Below are positions 54,429-64,000 of a stretch of 64,000 nt of DNA, piece after piece. Origin of the DNA: an uncultured Bacteroidia bacterium (GTDB taxonomy: Bacteria; Bacteroidota; Bacteroidia; Bacteroidales; Prolixibacteraceae); NCBI GenBank assembly GCA_903897145.1, contig CAIUAN010000018.1, positions 141,918 through 205,917 on the forward strand, given 5' to 3'. The first letter of the stretch is position 1; each line of letters begins with the position of its first letter. A program made the translations under genes and the position numbers. The notes beneath the pieces are model-generated. The model was not told where the DNA came from, made no database searches, and saw only the letters and a list, made by a program, of their open reading frames with translations.

Positions 54429-56801
54429 GTGAGAGTTTGTATTGCTGAAAAACCAAGCGTTGCCAAGGAAATAGCTTCTATCTTAGGAGCTAATAGGCGT
54501 ATGGATGGTTATTACGAAGGCAATGGCTATCAGATTACTTGGACTTTTGGTCATTTATGCACCTTGAAAGAGCCTCACGATTATTCCGATCGATGGAAGT
54601 CATGGGATATGCGCGCCTTGCCCATGTTGCCAGACAAATTTGGGATTAAACTGATCAATGATAATGGGGTAAAAAAGCAGTTTGGCATCATTGAAAAGCT
54701 TGTGAATAGTGCCGATGAGGTTATAAACTGCGGTGATGCTGGTCAAGAGGGCGAATTGATTCAACGTTGGGTCTTAGCGAAAGCAGGAAATACGAAACCC
54801 CTTAAAAGACTTTGGATCTCATCGCTGACAGAAGAGGCGATCAAGGAGGGTTTTGACCATCTGCGTGATGGTCATGATTTTGATAACCTTTATGCTGCTG
54901 GCAGTGCACGAGCTATTGGTGATTGGTTGTTGGGGATGAATGCGACTCGCTTGTATACCCTGAAATATGGCCAGAATAAACAAGTTTTGTCTATTGGGCG
55001 GGTGCAGACCCCCACCTTATCATTGATCGTTACGCGACAACTCGAGATTGATAACTTCAAGTCGGAACCCTATTGGGAACTGAAAACGAATTATAGAGAC
55101 GTGATTTTTTCGGCCACATCTGGTCGATTTGCTTCTGCAGAAGAGGGTGCTGTAAAGCTGGCAGATATTGTTGATCATGAGTTTTTTGTGATGTCGTATG
55201 ATCGCAAAACGGGCAGTGAAGCCCCATTGCGACTATTTGATTTGACTTCACTGCAAGTTGATGGAAATCGCAAATATGGCTTTACAGCTGATGAGACTTT
55301 GAAATTAATTCAGAGCCTGTACGAGAAAAAACTCACCACCTATCCTCGTGTTGATACCACCTATTTATCGGAAGATTTATTTGACAAGGTCCCTGGGATA
55401 CTGGCTAAGCTAACTCCTTACCAGGATTTAGTAGCTCCACTTCTTGCCAAGAAAATCACGAAATCATCGAAAGTTTTTGATGACAAAAAGATTACCGATC
55501 ACCATGCCATTATCCCAACGGGTATTCTGTCGAACAGCTTAACCCCGGATGAGCGTAAGGTTTATGATATGGTGGCTCGACGATTTATTAATGTCTTTTA
55601 TCCCGATTGTAAAGTCTCGAACGTCACAGTTGTTGGAGAGGTTAATGGTGTAGAGTTTAAAGTTACTGGAAAGCAGATTTTGGAACCTGGATGGCGTGTT
55701 GTTTATCAAGGCGATTCCAGTAAACCATCTGCCGATGAAAATATATTGCCCTTATTTGAAAAAGGGGAACACGGTCCACATCAGCCTGAATTGGGTGAAA
55801 AGATTACGCAGCCTCCAAAACATTACTCTGAAGCTACGTTATTGCGGGCGATGGAAACTGCGGGAAAAAATATCGATGATGATGAACTTCGCGATTTGAT
55901 GAAGCAAAATGGCATCGGGCGACCTTCCACGCGGGCTAATATCATTGAGACGCTATTCCGTCGTAAATATATTGCACGTGACAAGAAAAGAATCATAGCT
56001 AATCCTACAGGGATTGAGCTAATTCAAGTCATTGAAAATGAGTTGTTAAAATCGGCTGAATTGACGGGATTGTGGGAGAAAAAGCTCCGAATGATCGAAG
56101 AGGGAAAATATGAGATTTTATCTTTTATGACTGAATTAAAAGAGATGGTTTCTGAAATAGTCCTTCAAGTTAAACAGTCCACTGGTAAAGTTATTACCAT
56201 GGCTCCGCAAGAGGTAAAGGTAGAGGTTGAAAAGAGATCTCAACATCCAAAGGTTACGAAAGAGTCTGAGACGAAACAAAAGCAAACTTGTCCGAAGTGC
56301 AAGAATGGTGAAGTTGTGAAAGGAAAGACTGTCTGGGGCTGTTCTGCTTATAAGGAGGGGTGTGATTTTCGCTTGCCATTTGTGTTTAATGGTCATAAAC
56401 TGACGGAACGATCCATTCGAATGATTTGTCAAAAGGGTAAGAGCAGCGAAATAAAGTGTTTGAATGACGATCAAAAAGAAGTTTTAGGATTGGTTTGCTT
56501 AAATAGTGATTTTACGTTAAGTTTTGAGTCTTCGGCTCCCGTTGAATTAGTTTGTCCGAGATGTAAGATCGGTAAGGTTATAAAGGGAAATTCAGCGTGG
56601 GGATGTTCTGAATTTAGAAATGGTTGCAACCTGCGCATTCAATTTATTTTTGGCGGAAAGAATTTATCAGATGCACAACTTCAACAATTAGTTTTGAAAG
56701 GTAAAACGGCTAAAATAAGTAGTTTTATCACCTCGGATGGTTTAAAACTTGATGGTCGATTATTTTTAAATCAAAGTTTTAATCTGGAACTTGAAAAGTA
56801 G
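54429..56801 (+). CDS. topB: DNA topoisomerase III with two C-terminal Zn-ribbon-like modules
   Basis: TopB is a type IA topoisomerase that decatenates DNA. The 790-residue protein has the TOPRIM domain (CIAEKPSVAKEIA at the N-terminus and NCGDAGQEGELIQRW), the catalytic Tyr305 in TTYPRVDT, and the IGRPSTRANIIETLF helix near 496. The C-terminal part carries two copies of a roughly 85-residue module with CPxCKxGxVxKGxxxWGCSxxxxGC (about 618-700 and 703-785), related to topoisomerase zinc ribbons. It starts with a GTG at 54429; a TACCTTTG -7-like box lies at 54398-54405. Confidence 0.93.
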   Translation: MRVCIAEKPSVAKEIASILGANRRMDGYYEGNGYQITWTFGHLCTLKEPHDYSDRWKSWDMRALPMLPDKFGIKLINDNGVKKQFGIIEKLVNSADEVINCGDAGQEGELIQRWVLAKAGNTKPLKRLWISSLTEEAIKEGFDHLRDGHDFDNLYAAGSARAIGDWLLGMNATRLYTLKYGQNKQVLSIGRVQTPTLSLIVTRQLEIDNFKSEPYWELKTNYRDVIFSATSGRFASAEEGAVKLADIVDHEFFVMSYDRKTGSEAPLRLFDLTSLQVDGNRKYGFTADETLKLIQSLYEKKLTTYPRVDTTYLSEDLFDKVPGILAKLTPYQDLVAPLLAKKITKSSKVFDDKKITDHHAIIPTGILSNSLTPDERKVYDMVARRFINVFYPDCKVSNVTVVGEVNGVEFKVTGKQILEPGWRVVYQGDSSKPSADENILPLFEKGEHGPHQPELGEKITQPPKHYSEATLLRAMETAGKNIDDDELRDLMKQNGIGRPSTRANIIETLFRRKYIARDKKRIIANPTGIELIQVIENELLKSAELTGLWEKKLRMIEEGKYEILSFMTELKEMVSEIVLQVKQSTGKVITMAPQEVKVEVEKRSQHPKVTKESETKQKQTCPKCKNGEVVKGKTVWGCSAYKEGCDFRLPFVFNGHKLTERSIRMICQKGKSSEIKCLNDDQKEVLGLVCLNSDFTLSFESSAPVELVCPRCKIGKVIKGNSAWGCSEFRNGCNLRIQFIFGGKNLSDAQLQQLVLKGKTAKISSFITSDGLKLDGRLFLNQSFNLELEK

Positions 56802-56850
56802 ATTTTAAAATGTACTTTGTTTTTGTTGAACATTTGATCTGACGATGTGT

Positions 56851-56858
56851 TATGTTTG
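56851..56858 (+). promoter_or_regulatory. -7 box upstream of folE
   Basis: TATGTTTG matches TAnnTTTG 21 bases before the folE ATG. GTTG at 56825-56828 is a possible -33 box at 22-base spacing. Confidence 0.5.
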
Positions 56859-56879
56859 TAATAAGTAAAGATAAAAGAT

Positions 56880-57506
56880 ATGAAATTTTCATTGCACCAA
56901 GAAGATAACGTAGGCTACAGTAAAGTAGAACTCTACAATGAAGCTAATGTTTTAAAGATCGCGGATCATTATCGGGAGATCTTAAAGTTGCTAGGTGAAG
57001 ATGTCGAGCGAGAGGGGATTATTCAATCACCAGTCCGGATTGCAAAATCGATGCAGTTTTTGACACAAGGATACAACATGGATCCTGACCAGATACTTAA
57101 ATCAGCCCTGTTTAAAGAAGATTATCGCCAGATGGTAATCGTTAAAGATATTGAGATCTATTCTATGTGTGAGCATCATATGCTTCCATTTGTAGGAAAA
57201 GCTTACGTGGCTTACATTCCAAACGGATATATCACAGGTTTAAGTAAGATTGCTCGCGTTGTGGAGGCCTATTCGCGACGATTACAGGTTCAAGAGCGTC
57301 TGACTACTCAGATTAAAGATTGTATTCAAAATGCCTTAAATCCGCTTGGTGTAGCTGTTGTTATCGAAGCAAAGCATATGTGTATGAGTATGCGTGGTGT
57401 TGAGAAGCAGAATTCGGTTACCACAACTTCTGATTTTACTGGAGCATTTCAGAAAGAGGCTACTCGTCAAGAATTTATTAAATTGATTAGTTCTAATCTA
57501 TCATAA
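56880..57506 (+). CDS. folE: GTP cyclohydrolase I
   Basis: FolE makes 7,8-dihydroneopterin triphosphate from GTP, the first step of folate synthesis. The 208-residue enzyme has zinc ligands Cys97 and His100 in [10 protein letters not shown] and Cys168 in [14 protein letters not shown], plus [37 protein letters not shown]. It is of normal length. It stands alone, with a promoter of its own. Confidence 0.96.
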   Translation: MKFSLHQEDNVGYSKVELYNEANVLKIADHYREILKLLGEDVEREGIIQSPVRIAKSMQFLTQGYNMDPDQILKSALFKEDYRQMVIVKDIEIYSMCEHHMLPFVGKAYVAYIPNGYITGLSKIARVVEAYSRRLQVQERLTTQIKDCIQNALNPLGVAVVIEAKHMCMSMRGVEKQNSVTTTSDFTGAFQKEATRQEFIKLISSNLS

Positions 57507-57575
57507 GAATAGACTGACATTTAGTGTGTTAGGGTTTTCTATCCTAGTTTTGAAGGGTTATCTGTCATGTCGTGG

Positions 57576-57605
57576 TTTATTCCCTTTTAGATTTTTGTAG
57601 TTTTG
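57576..57605 (+). promoter_or_regulatory. Promoter of fabD
   Basis: TTTA (57576-57579), an 18-base spacer and TAGTTTTG (57598-57605) fit the Bacteroidota -33/-7 layout, 25 bases before the fabD ATG. Confidence 0.6.
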
Positions 57606-57630
57606 TGGTCTAATCTAAGAACTCAAAATT

Positions 57631-58521
57631 ATGAAGGCATATGTTTTTCCCGGTCAGGGTGCACAGTTTGTTGGTATGGGAAAAGATCTATACGACAACT
57701 CTTCTGTGGCAAGGGAACTCTTTGAAAAAGCAAATACTATTTTAGGTTTCCGTATCACTGATTTGATGTTTGAAGGTACGGACGAGGATTTGCGCCAAAC
57801 CAATGTTACCCAGCCCGCTATTTTTCTTCATTCGGTTTTGTTGGCCAAATCATTAGGCGAAAGTTTTACACCAGATATGGTAGCGGGTCATTCTCTTGGT
57901 GAGTTTTCAGCTCTTGTGGCCTCAGGAGCTCTATCTTTTGAAGATGGACTCTTATTGGTGTCTAAGCGAGCGATTGCGATGCAAAAGGCTTGTGAGCAGC
58001 AGGAATCAACTATGGCTGCCATCGTTGGACTAGAGGATGAGGTCGTTGAACAAGTCTGTCGGTCAATCGATGAGGTTGTGGTTCCGGCGAACTACAACTG
58101 TCCAGGTCAGCTTGTCATTTCAGGATCAATCAAGGGTATAGATTTGGCTTGTGAGAAGCTAACTGAGGCTGGAGCAAAGCGCGCCTTAAAGTTAAGTGTT
58201 GGTGGCGCTTTCCATTCACCATTGATGGAGCCTGCAAGGGCAGAGTTGGCTGAAGCGATTCATGCCACAACGTTTAATGCGCCTGTTTGTCCAATCTACC
58301 AAAATGTTAATGCAAGTCCATTCATCGATCCAATTCAAATTAAAGAGAATTTAATCGCTCAGCTTACGGCGCCTGTACGTTGGACCAAGACTGTTGTGAC
58401 TATGCTCGCTGATGGTTGCGACTCATTCACGGAGATTGGTCCTGGACAAGTTCTTCAGGGTCTAGTTAAAAAGGTTGATCGTTCAGTTGAGACCTTTGGC
58501 GTTAACACCTATCAAGGATAA
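57631..58521 (+). CDS. fabD: Malonyl-CoA:ACP transacylase
   Basis: FabD loads malonyl groups onto acyl carrier protein for fatty-acid synthesis. The 296-residue protein begins MKAYVFPGQGAQFVGMGKDLY and has the nucleophile Ser88 in GHSLGE, the GQLVISGS loop, GGAFHSPLM with the catalytic His, and GPGQVLQGLVKK near the end. Length is normal. Unlike in many bacteria it is not within a fab operon here; it has its own promoter and terminator. Confidence 0.96.
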   Translation: MKAYVFPGQGAQFVGMGKDLYDNSSVARELFEKANTILGFRITDLMFEGTDEDLRQTNVTQPAIFLHSVLLAKSLGESFTPDMVAGHSLGEFSALVASGALSFEDGLLLVSKRAIAMQKACEQQESTMAAIVGLEDEVVEQVCRSIDEVVVPANYNCPGQLVISGSIKGIDLACEKLTEAGAKRALKLSVGGAFHSPLMEPARAELAEAIHATTFNAPVCPIYQNVNASPFIDPIQIKENLIAQLTAPVRWTKTVVTMLADGCDSFTEIGPGQVLQGLVKKVDRSVETFGVNTYQG

Positions 58522-58572
58522 AAATCAGCATACTTTAAGCTTTTCTTATATTAATCTTGCTGTGTAAGGGAT

Positions 58573-58613
58573 AAAAAAAAGAGAGCAGGTCATACGACCT
58601 GCTCTCTTTTTTT
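58573..58613. terminator. Bidirectional intrinsic terminator between fabD and the SusD gene
   Basis: AAAGAGAGCAGGTC and GACCTGCTCTCTTT are exact complements (extended by A/T tracts on both sides) around ATAC. It serves the two convergent genes. Confidence 0.92.
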
Positions 58614-58628
58614 ATTTATGTTGGTTGA

Positions 58629-60257
58629 CTATTTAAGTAGCCACATAACTGAGTATTCAGTATCACCTCCTAATTTAGCGATTGCCGCTTGATAGTTATC
58701 AGCATTGTTTGCCATTTCAGTTTCAGGATATCTAAAACGTAATGGGAACGCGTGTAACCCATTCACTAGTTCTCCATTGCTTTCAAATGCAGGAAGTCTA
58801 GTTCTTCTATGATCAGCATAACCTTCGACAGCAACCATGAAGTGACCCAGCCATTTTTGCAAAGCAATTCTGGCTAATTGTTGGTTGGTTGTTCCAGCTG
58901 ATGGGAAGGCAGCTCTTGGATTTGTGAAGTAGCTACCTGAAATAGAGACACCCCATCTTGAATTTGCTAAGGTCACACCAGCATTGTAGTATCCAGCGGC
59001 ACCAGATGCAGGAATAAATCCTTTAACTGCAGCCTCAGCAAGTAAGAATTGAACCTCGTCAGCTTGCATCACTGTTGCTTTTAGCAAGGAGTGTGAAGGC
59101 TGATTCAATAATTTAGTGAACTTAGAGATTTTGTAGTTGTAAATTGTAGTTGGGAAATCCCAGCTTCCGTTAGCAACCAATACATTCTCATACATTCCTG
59201 CCGTATAACCCGAATAAAGGGTTAATGAATCTACAATAAATGGAGCAGATGATTTTATTGCAGGTTTAGACCTGTCAATATATTCATAGGTTGAACTATA
59301 TGTAAAGCCATTTGGATCAGTTGTAGGAACTACTGTACCGTTATTGGCAGATACATTGGTCCAAGGTTTTTCAATTGGGGCAACCCAAACTTGAAGACGA
59401 CCATCATTGAGAGCTTTTAAGCTATCAACCAATGTTTTACTTGGACGGAAAATCTGGAAGTTATCATTATAACCATCTAAAGACATTGGCCAGTTGTAGC
59501 TACGATCACCTGAAAGATATGGGATAGCAGCATTGTCGGCATTTGAACTCAAAAGTGGTAAGGCAGAAACTGCAGCAATAGCGGCAGCAGCACCTGGAAG
59601 GTTCTTGTTCGCTCTCATCAACAAACGTAATTGTAAGGAGTTCGCAAGTTTAATCCACTTCGATTTGTCACCGCCATATTGAATATCAGCTGATGTGTCG
59701 ATCGTTTCTGAGCCAGCAGCAATTAAGGCAGCAGCGTCCTGTAGGTTTTTAATCAGAGCAGGATAGATATCCTTTTGATCGTCAAATTTCGGGAATAAGA
59801 TTCCATCTTGGCCACGCAGACCTTCGGTGTAGTAGATGTCACCATATAAGTCAGTAGCCATAGACCAAAGAACTGCTTTGTAGATAAGGAAGATACCTTC
59901 GTAGCTTTTCAAACCTAATTTATGCACTTGGTCAATAGCCGCTTGAGTTAATTTAATAGGAGTTGTAATCCCATAAAGATCACTCTTTGGTAAAGTGAAA
60001 CTTTTGTAGATATTGTCATCAGAACTTCTGTTCCCTTGCATGTATTGAACGGCACAAGCAAGAGTTCTTGATCCTGCTCCACCTTCAGATTGGTAGGCAA
60101 ATGAAGTCTGTTGAATGATAGATGACAACAATAGACTTGGTGTTGCAGACTCTGCTGCATTACGCTTTTCTAAGATGTCAGATTGTCTTAGAAACTGTTT
60201 CTCACAGCTTGTTAGAACAAGTAGCGCAAGGATTAATATTGATATCTGTTTTTTCAT
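58629..60257 (-). CDS. SusD/RagB-like outer-membrane nutrient-binding lipoprotein
   Basis: From the ATG at 60257 the 542-residue protein has a lipoprotein signal (MKKQISILILALLVLTSCEKQ) and a SusD-like_2 fold. It shows LSSIIQQTSFAYQSEGG, KAVLWSMATDLYGDIYYTEGLRG, WIKLANSLQLRLLMRANK, and LLAEAAVKGF near the C-terminus. SusD proteins cover the SusC channel and bind the oligomer to be imported. An upstream in-frame ATG overlaps the SusC stop and adds seven non-signal residues. No glycosidase accompanies the pair in the window, so the nutrient cannot be named; some such pairs import peptides. Confidence 0.92.
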   Translation of the reverse strand: MKKQISILILALLVLTSCEKQFLRQSDILEKRNAAESATPSLLLSSIIQQTSFAYQSEGGAGSRTLACAVQYMQGNRSSDDNIYKSFTLPKSDLYGITTPIKLTQAAIDQVHKLGLKSYEGIFLIYKAVLWSMATDLYGDIYYTEGLRGQDGILFPKFDDQKDIYPALIKNLQDAAALIAAGSETIDTSADIQYGGDKSKWIKLANSLQLRLLMRANKNLPGAAAAIAAVSALPLLSSNADNAAIPYLSGDRSYNWPMSLDGYNDNFQIFRPSKTLVDSLKALNDGRLQVWVAPIEKPWTNVSANNGTVVPTTDPNGFTYSSTYEYIDRSKPAIKSSAPFIVDSLTLYSGYTAGMYENVLVANGSWDFPTTIYNYKISKFTKLLNQPSHSLLKATVMQADEVQFLLAEAAVKGFIPASGAAGYYNAGVTLANSRWGVSISGSYFTNPRAAFPSAGTTNQQLARIALQKWLGHFMVAVEGYADHRRTRLPAFESNGELVNGLHAFPLRFRYPETEMANNADNYQAAIAKLGGDTEYSVMWLLK

Positions 60258-60277
60258 AATTGCAATTAATTTAAGCA

Positions 60278-63200
60278 TTAAAAATCAAACGATACTTTGA
60301 AACCATAAGATGCAATCGAAGGCAAAGCCTTTCCTACGATTCCCTGATTTACGCCGATTCCCTCGAAAGCTGATTCTGGATCAACGTATTTGTCGGCAGC
60401 ATTCCATTGGAAAATATTTCTAGCGACAAATCCTACCACTACATTTTCAACTTTAAGTTTAGATGTAATACTTGTAGGTAAAGTGTAATCGATTGTAAGC
60501 TCTTTCACCTTGAAGTTAGTCGCATCGCGAATTAATGTTTCTGGGAAATCCCAATATTGTGCACCTAAGATAAGACCTGGTAGTGCATAGAATGTCTGAT
60601 TTGGATCCGCACCGTTCACGATGTAATCTGAATCTTTTGTTGGGTCACCACCTGGTTTTAACCATACACCTTTGAAATAACAAGCATCGTTAATTGGAAC
60701 AGGGGTTCCGTAAGTTGCATACGTCGAAACTAAGGATCTTTGTTGAGCATAAGGCATCTTAGATGGGTCCGGCCATGCAAATCCTCCAGTTGCGCCATCA
60801 CGTCCACCTGCGGTCCATTTGTTAGGTCCATTAACCGCATCTCCAATTGTCATAAGCGAGTGACCGTCTGTTACGGCACGACGCTCTATGTTTGATAAAT
60901 ATTGGCCTCCCATACGAAGACTTCCTACGATACCTAATCTCCAATTCTTATATTTAACTGAAGTATGAGTTCCTAAGATAAAGTCTGGATTGTAGTTTCC
61001 AATTTTCTGACGATCTTTTTCAGCTGTTGAGTTTTTCCATTCGCCATTGTCATCAAGTACGATCATTCCAGCGTATGCACTTGTTGAAGGCATTTTTACA
61101 AATACCTTATCTGCCCACATGGTACCAACTTTTTCGCCAACGGCTAATTTAAGGTCAACGTTTGGACCAGCACCATAGTATGTATAACCATTTGGTACAT
61201 ATGCGGCAGATAGTGAAGTAACTTTAGATTCTACTTTATTGAAGTTAAATCCAAATTCCCAGTTCCAGTCTTTTGAACGCACAGGTACAAAGTTTAAAGA
61301 GAACTCATAACCTTTTGCTTCAACTGTTCCTACGTTTGTTAACATTCCACCGTATCCAACTCCTGGTGAGGTAGGGATTGCTCCTTGTTGGTTTTCATGC
61401 TTTTTGCTGTATACTGTAAACTCAGCAGATACGCGACGATCAAGCAGAGCGATATCAAATCCACCCTCTATTGATGTGGTAACCTCAGCCTTGATTTTTG
61501 GATCTACTAGAGAACCTCCAATATTTAAGATTTTTACACTGCCGTAATCAATTGGACTAAATCCAAATGTGTTGTTACTTCTAGGGCTTCCAATACCGTG
61601 ACCAACCTGTGCAATACCACCTCTTAATTTAAGTAGGTTAATTACTGAAGGAAGGGTAAATGTAGTTGAAGGGATCCAGCTAAGTGATGCCGATGGGTAG
61701 AAGTGATGATTTTTATCTTCTTCTAAGATTCCACTCATGTCATAACGACCAGAAAGGTCCATGTAAATTTGACTTGCATAACCAACTTGTCCTGTTACAT
61801 AACCACTTTGTGATTTTCCAATACCCCAGCCGCTGCTAGAAGTCATTGTTCCTGCAACCGCATTCCCAAGTGAATAATCGTTGGCACGAACTAATTGTTC
61901 TGCATTTGCAGCATAACTGTATGACTGACCATATGCGTAGTTATAACCAGCAGTAGCATTGGTTGAGATCTTACCAAAATCTTTATTCCAAACTAACATC
62001 AAGTCATTTTGAACATTTAGGCCAGTTCCATTTGTTACAGAATATTTACCGTTACGTTTGTCGCTGCTTTCAAAATCTTTAGCTCTCTTGTATTCGTAAT
62101 TATCACCACTATAATCCATACCTGTGCGGGCAGTGATTTTTAATGACTTGTTAATTTCGTAATCCAATTGTGCTTTACCAAAGAAATTGTCTTTGCGATA
62201 CGTGTTTAATTCTGAATAAGCATACATATATGGGTTGTCCAACATTGGAGTTCCATCACCCTTGTAATAAGGAGCGTTTTGTTTTTGTCCTTCAAAACCT
62301 GTTTTCCAAACTGTCTTCATTTCGTGGATTGGCTGCAAAGAAGCAAGGAAATCCATGGTTAACTCCTCAATTACATCACTGTTTTGTGATGTTTTATTCG
62401 GAGTGAACTGACCCATGTAGTTTGAGTTGACAGAAAGCTTTAATTTCTTAGAGATATTGTACTCTGCACTTAAATTGGCATTCATACGATCTGTTTGGTT
62501 GTTCGGCATAACACCAATATTTGACATCTTACCTAACGAGAAACGGAATGCTCCATCTTTATAATTTCCTGATACACTAACGTTATAGTTTTTTGTTGCA
62601 CCCATCTGCATATATTGTTGCAAACGATTTTCTTGAGTTGCAGCAAAAAGTTTTGTTTCGATACGTTGTGTTACAGTATTGTACTGATCAATTGTTGAGG
62701 TTGTGAAGTCTGCAAATTTTGCACCCCAGTCGTAACCTGCTGCATAGATCGAAGAGGCACGAATACCATCACCATATAATTTCTGTGTTGCAAAGAAGTT
62801 ATAGGGTCTATCCCATACCATGGAAGTATTTACAGATACACCAATTCCTTTTTTACCACCTTTACCCGATTTTGTGGTAATCATAATAACTCCATTACCT
62901 GCTGCAGAACCATATAGTGCACCTGCACTAGCTCCCTTAAGGATAGAGATACTTGCGATATCTTCTGGATTTAATTGCGATAATAAGTTACCAAAGTCAG
63001 CACCATTTTGGTTATCTACCGATGTTGTTCCAATTGGAATTCCATCAATAACATAAAGTGGTTGAGCTGATAAGGTTGATGATGAAAGGTTTAAGCTAGT
63101 CGCTCCACGAATTGTAACGAAAACAGAACCTGATGGATCTGAACTCGATTGTGTAAAGTTAACCCCACTTACACGTCCATCTAATGATTTTAGTACGTTT

Positions 63201-63613
63201 GAACCTGCACCACGAGCTAGTTCTTCTGATTTTACTTCAGAAACAGAGAAAGCCAACGACTTCTTCTCTCTAGAGATACCAAGTGCGGTTACAACCACTT
63301 CGTTAACCCCGATCACCTTAGACGAAAGTGCGATATCAAGCTTGCGCTGACTACCTACTAATACCTCTTTAGCTTCTAATCCTACGAAAGAAAAGACCAA
63401 AGTGGCTTTGTTCTCGGCAGAAAGCGAGAATTTTCCATCAATATCGGTTACTGTTCCATTGGTAGTCCCTTTAACGACTACACTGACTCCGGGCAAGAAT
63501 TGACCGGTATCATCTTTGACACTTCCCGTTACAATATTTTGCGCAAAAAGATTGTGCGTTAACACAACTAAGAAGCACAATAACATTGCTTTAAGCAATT
63601 TCCTTTTCATCAT
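60278..63613 (-). CDS. SusC/RagA-family TonB-linked outer-membrane transporter
   Basis: The 1111-residue receptor has a signal peptide (about 1-25, LFAQ), a carboxypeptidase-like domain (VTGSVKDDTGQFLPGVSVVVKGTTNGTVTDIDGKFSL), a plug with GVNEVVVTALGISREKKSLAFSVSEV, GSGAGSNVLKSLDGRVSGVN-like text and SILKGASAGALYGSAAGNGVIMITTKSG, and a long barrel ending SYGFKVSFDF. SusC proteins import polymers bound by SusD, powered by TonB. The SusD gene follows 20 bases downstream. The 5' flank runs to the window edge, so any regulator (sigma/anti-sigma pair, hybrid sensor) would lie beyond it. Confidence 0.95.
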   Translation of the reverse strand: MMKRKLLKAMLLCFLVVLTHNLFAQNIVTGSVKDDTGQFLPGVSVVVKGTTNGTVTDIDGKFSLSAENKATLVFSFVGLEAKEVLVGSQRKLDIALSSKVIGVNEVVVTALGISREKKSLAFSVSEVKSEELARGAGSNVLKSLDGRVSGVNFTQSSSDPSGSVFVTIRGATSLNLSSSTLSAQPLYVIDGIPIGTTSVDNQNGADFGNLLSQLNPEDIASISILKGASAGALYGSAAGNGVIMITTKSGKGGKKGIGVSVNTSMVWDRPYNFFATQKLYGDGIRASSIYAAGYDWGAKFADFTTSTIDQYNTVTQRIETKLFAATQENRLQQYMQMGATKNYNVSVSGNYKDGAFRFSLGKMSNIGVMPNNQTDRMNANLSAEYNISKKLKLSVNSNYMGQFTPNKTSQNSDVIEELTMDFLASLQPIHEMKTVWKTGFEGQKQNAPYYKGDGTPMLDNPYMYAYSELNTYRKDNFFGKAQLDYEINKSLKITARTGMDYSGDNYEYKRAKDFESSDKRNGKYSVTNGTGLNVQNDLMLVWNKDFGKISTNATAGYNYAYGQSYSYAANAEQLVRANDYSLGNAVAGTMTSSSGWGIGKSQSGYVTGQVGYASQIYMDLSGRYDMSGILEEDKNHHFYPSASLSWIPSTTFTLPSVINLLKLRGGIAQVGHGIGSPRSNNTFGFSPIDYGSVKILNIGGSLVDPKIKAEVTTSIEGGFDIALLDRRVSAEFTVYSKKHENQQGAIPTSPGVGYGGMLTNVGTVEAKGYEFSLNFVPVRSKDWNWEFGFNFNKVESKVTSLSAAYVPNGYTYYGAGPNVDLKLAVGEKVGTMWADKVFVKMPSTSAYAGMIVLDDNGEWKNSTAEKDRQKIGNYNPDFILGTHTSVKYKNWRLGIVGSLRMGGQYLSNIERRAVTDGHSLMTIGDAVNGPNKWTAGGRDGATGGFAWPDPSKMPYAQQRSLVSTYATYGTPVPINDACYFKGVWLKPGGDPTKDSDYIVNGADPNQTFYALPGLILGAQYWDFPETLIRDATNFKVKELTIDYTLPTSITSKLKVENVVVGFVARNIFQWNAADKYVDPESAFEGIGVNQGIVGKALPSIASYGFKVSFDF

Positions 63614-64000
63614 AAATAAATTTTGTTAGTTGTAATAATTGCTAATACTTAAAATAAAAGAGTTTCAATTGTAATTCTATTGATTTGAGAATTGAGTGCA
63701 TGCGAACAGCTAAATACCCCTTTCTTTTCTAATTGAATTAATAATTGGCAATATTAGTTAAAAAACATTAAAATACACTCACCTTGTGTAATATTTTATT
63801 TTTTTTTTTTCGCTTAGCCTAATTCATAGTTAATGCTGGAGTTCTGGTAGGATTTTAATCTTGATTTTCAAAAATAAAATGGTTAATTTTTGATTTTTAA
63901 AATGTTAAAAAAAGGTTTGGGGTGAATTTGCATCATCAAACTAATTGTTGATAGTTGACTGTTCTTAATTAGGAGGGTAAATCTCAGTTTTTATTGACAA
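63614..64000. other. Intergenic region upstream of the SusC gene
   Basis: These 387 AT-rich bases include a T tract near 63799-63810 and should hold the susC promoter. On the minus strand TATTTTTG (complement 63869-63876) is a weak -7 candidate without a -33 partner. No gene or RNA is recognised. Confidence 0.4.

Overview
The window reads as chromosomal DNA of a Bacteroidota bacterium, AT-rich and most likely of the Bacteroidales/Marinilabiliales type. The support is a SusC/SusD pair, a fused SecDF, promoter -7 boxes of the form TAnnTTTG (often TATCTTTG), few visible Shine-Dalgarno sequences, and families largely confined to this phylum (DUF4301, DUF4105, TIGR02757, the divergent QueA). The exact genus cannot be fixed from the sequence.

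Positions 1-29900 are mostly housekeeping: a DUF4301 fragment, queA, the RNase P RNA, an SNF2 helicase, export functions (secDF, tatA, lolD), a metal-type TonB receptor cluster with a small Cys/His protein and a TSUP permease, TIGR02757, a YfiC-type tRNA methyltransferase, DUF1761, DUF4105, mutS, amt, an esterase, an aldo/keto reductase, a PpiD-like chaperone, lptC, coaX, and nadC-nadB. Several genes appear to use TTG or GTG starts.

Positions 29900-39300 hold a Tat-exported Gfo/Idh oxidoreductase, a secreted nuclease/phosphatase-fold protein, and a likely peptidoglycan-salvage locus. In that locus a NamZ-type (DUF1343) glycosidase and a sodium:solute symporter form a tight pair, divergent from a NagZ-like GH3 domain fused to a serine beta-lactamase-fold domain that resembles the separate Bacillus NagZ and AmiE proteins.

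Positions 39370-41830 are the most unusual part. An intact tRNA-Val(UAC) with a clear promoter and terminator is followed by four partial copies of its 3' portion. All four copies carry the same foreign hairpin in place of the anticodon arm, with its loop inverted in the last copy, and three of them keep their own terminator hairpins. A small GIY-YIG nuclease gene lies between the first two copies and its stop codon abuts the second. A PIG-L deacetylase with atypical arginine codons lies between the last two, flanked by arrays of a hairpin repeat whose stems show compensatory changes.

Positions 41840-64000 hold a six-hairpin glycosidase, a hybrid histidine kinase with coiled-coil repeats, a flavin reductase-rubredoxin protein, a three-gene electron-transfer module (tetraheme cytochrome, four-cluster ferredoxin, NrfD) without a visible catalytic subunit, a GH53 galactanase lipoprotein, a HigA-like antitoxin beside a 26-residue remnant of its HigB toxin, a permease-HMA fusion for metal efflux, a TonB-like protein, topB, folE, fabD, and a SusCD pair that runs toward the right edge on the minus strand.
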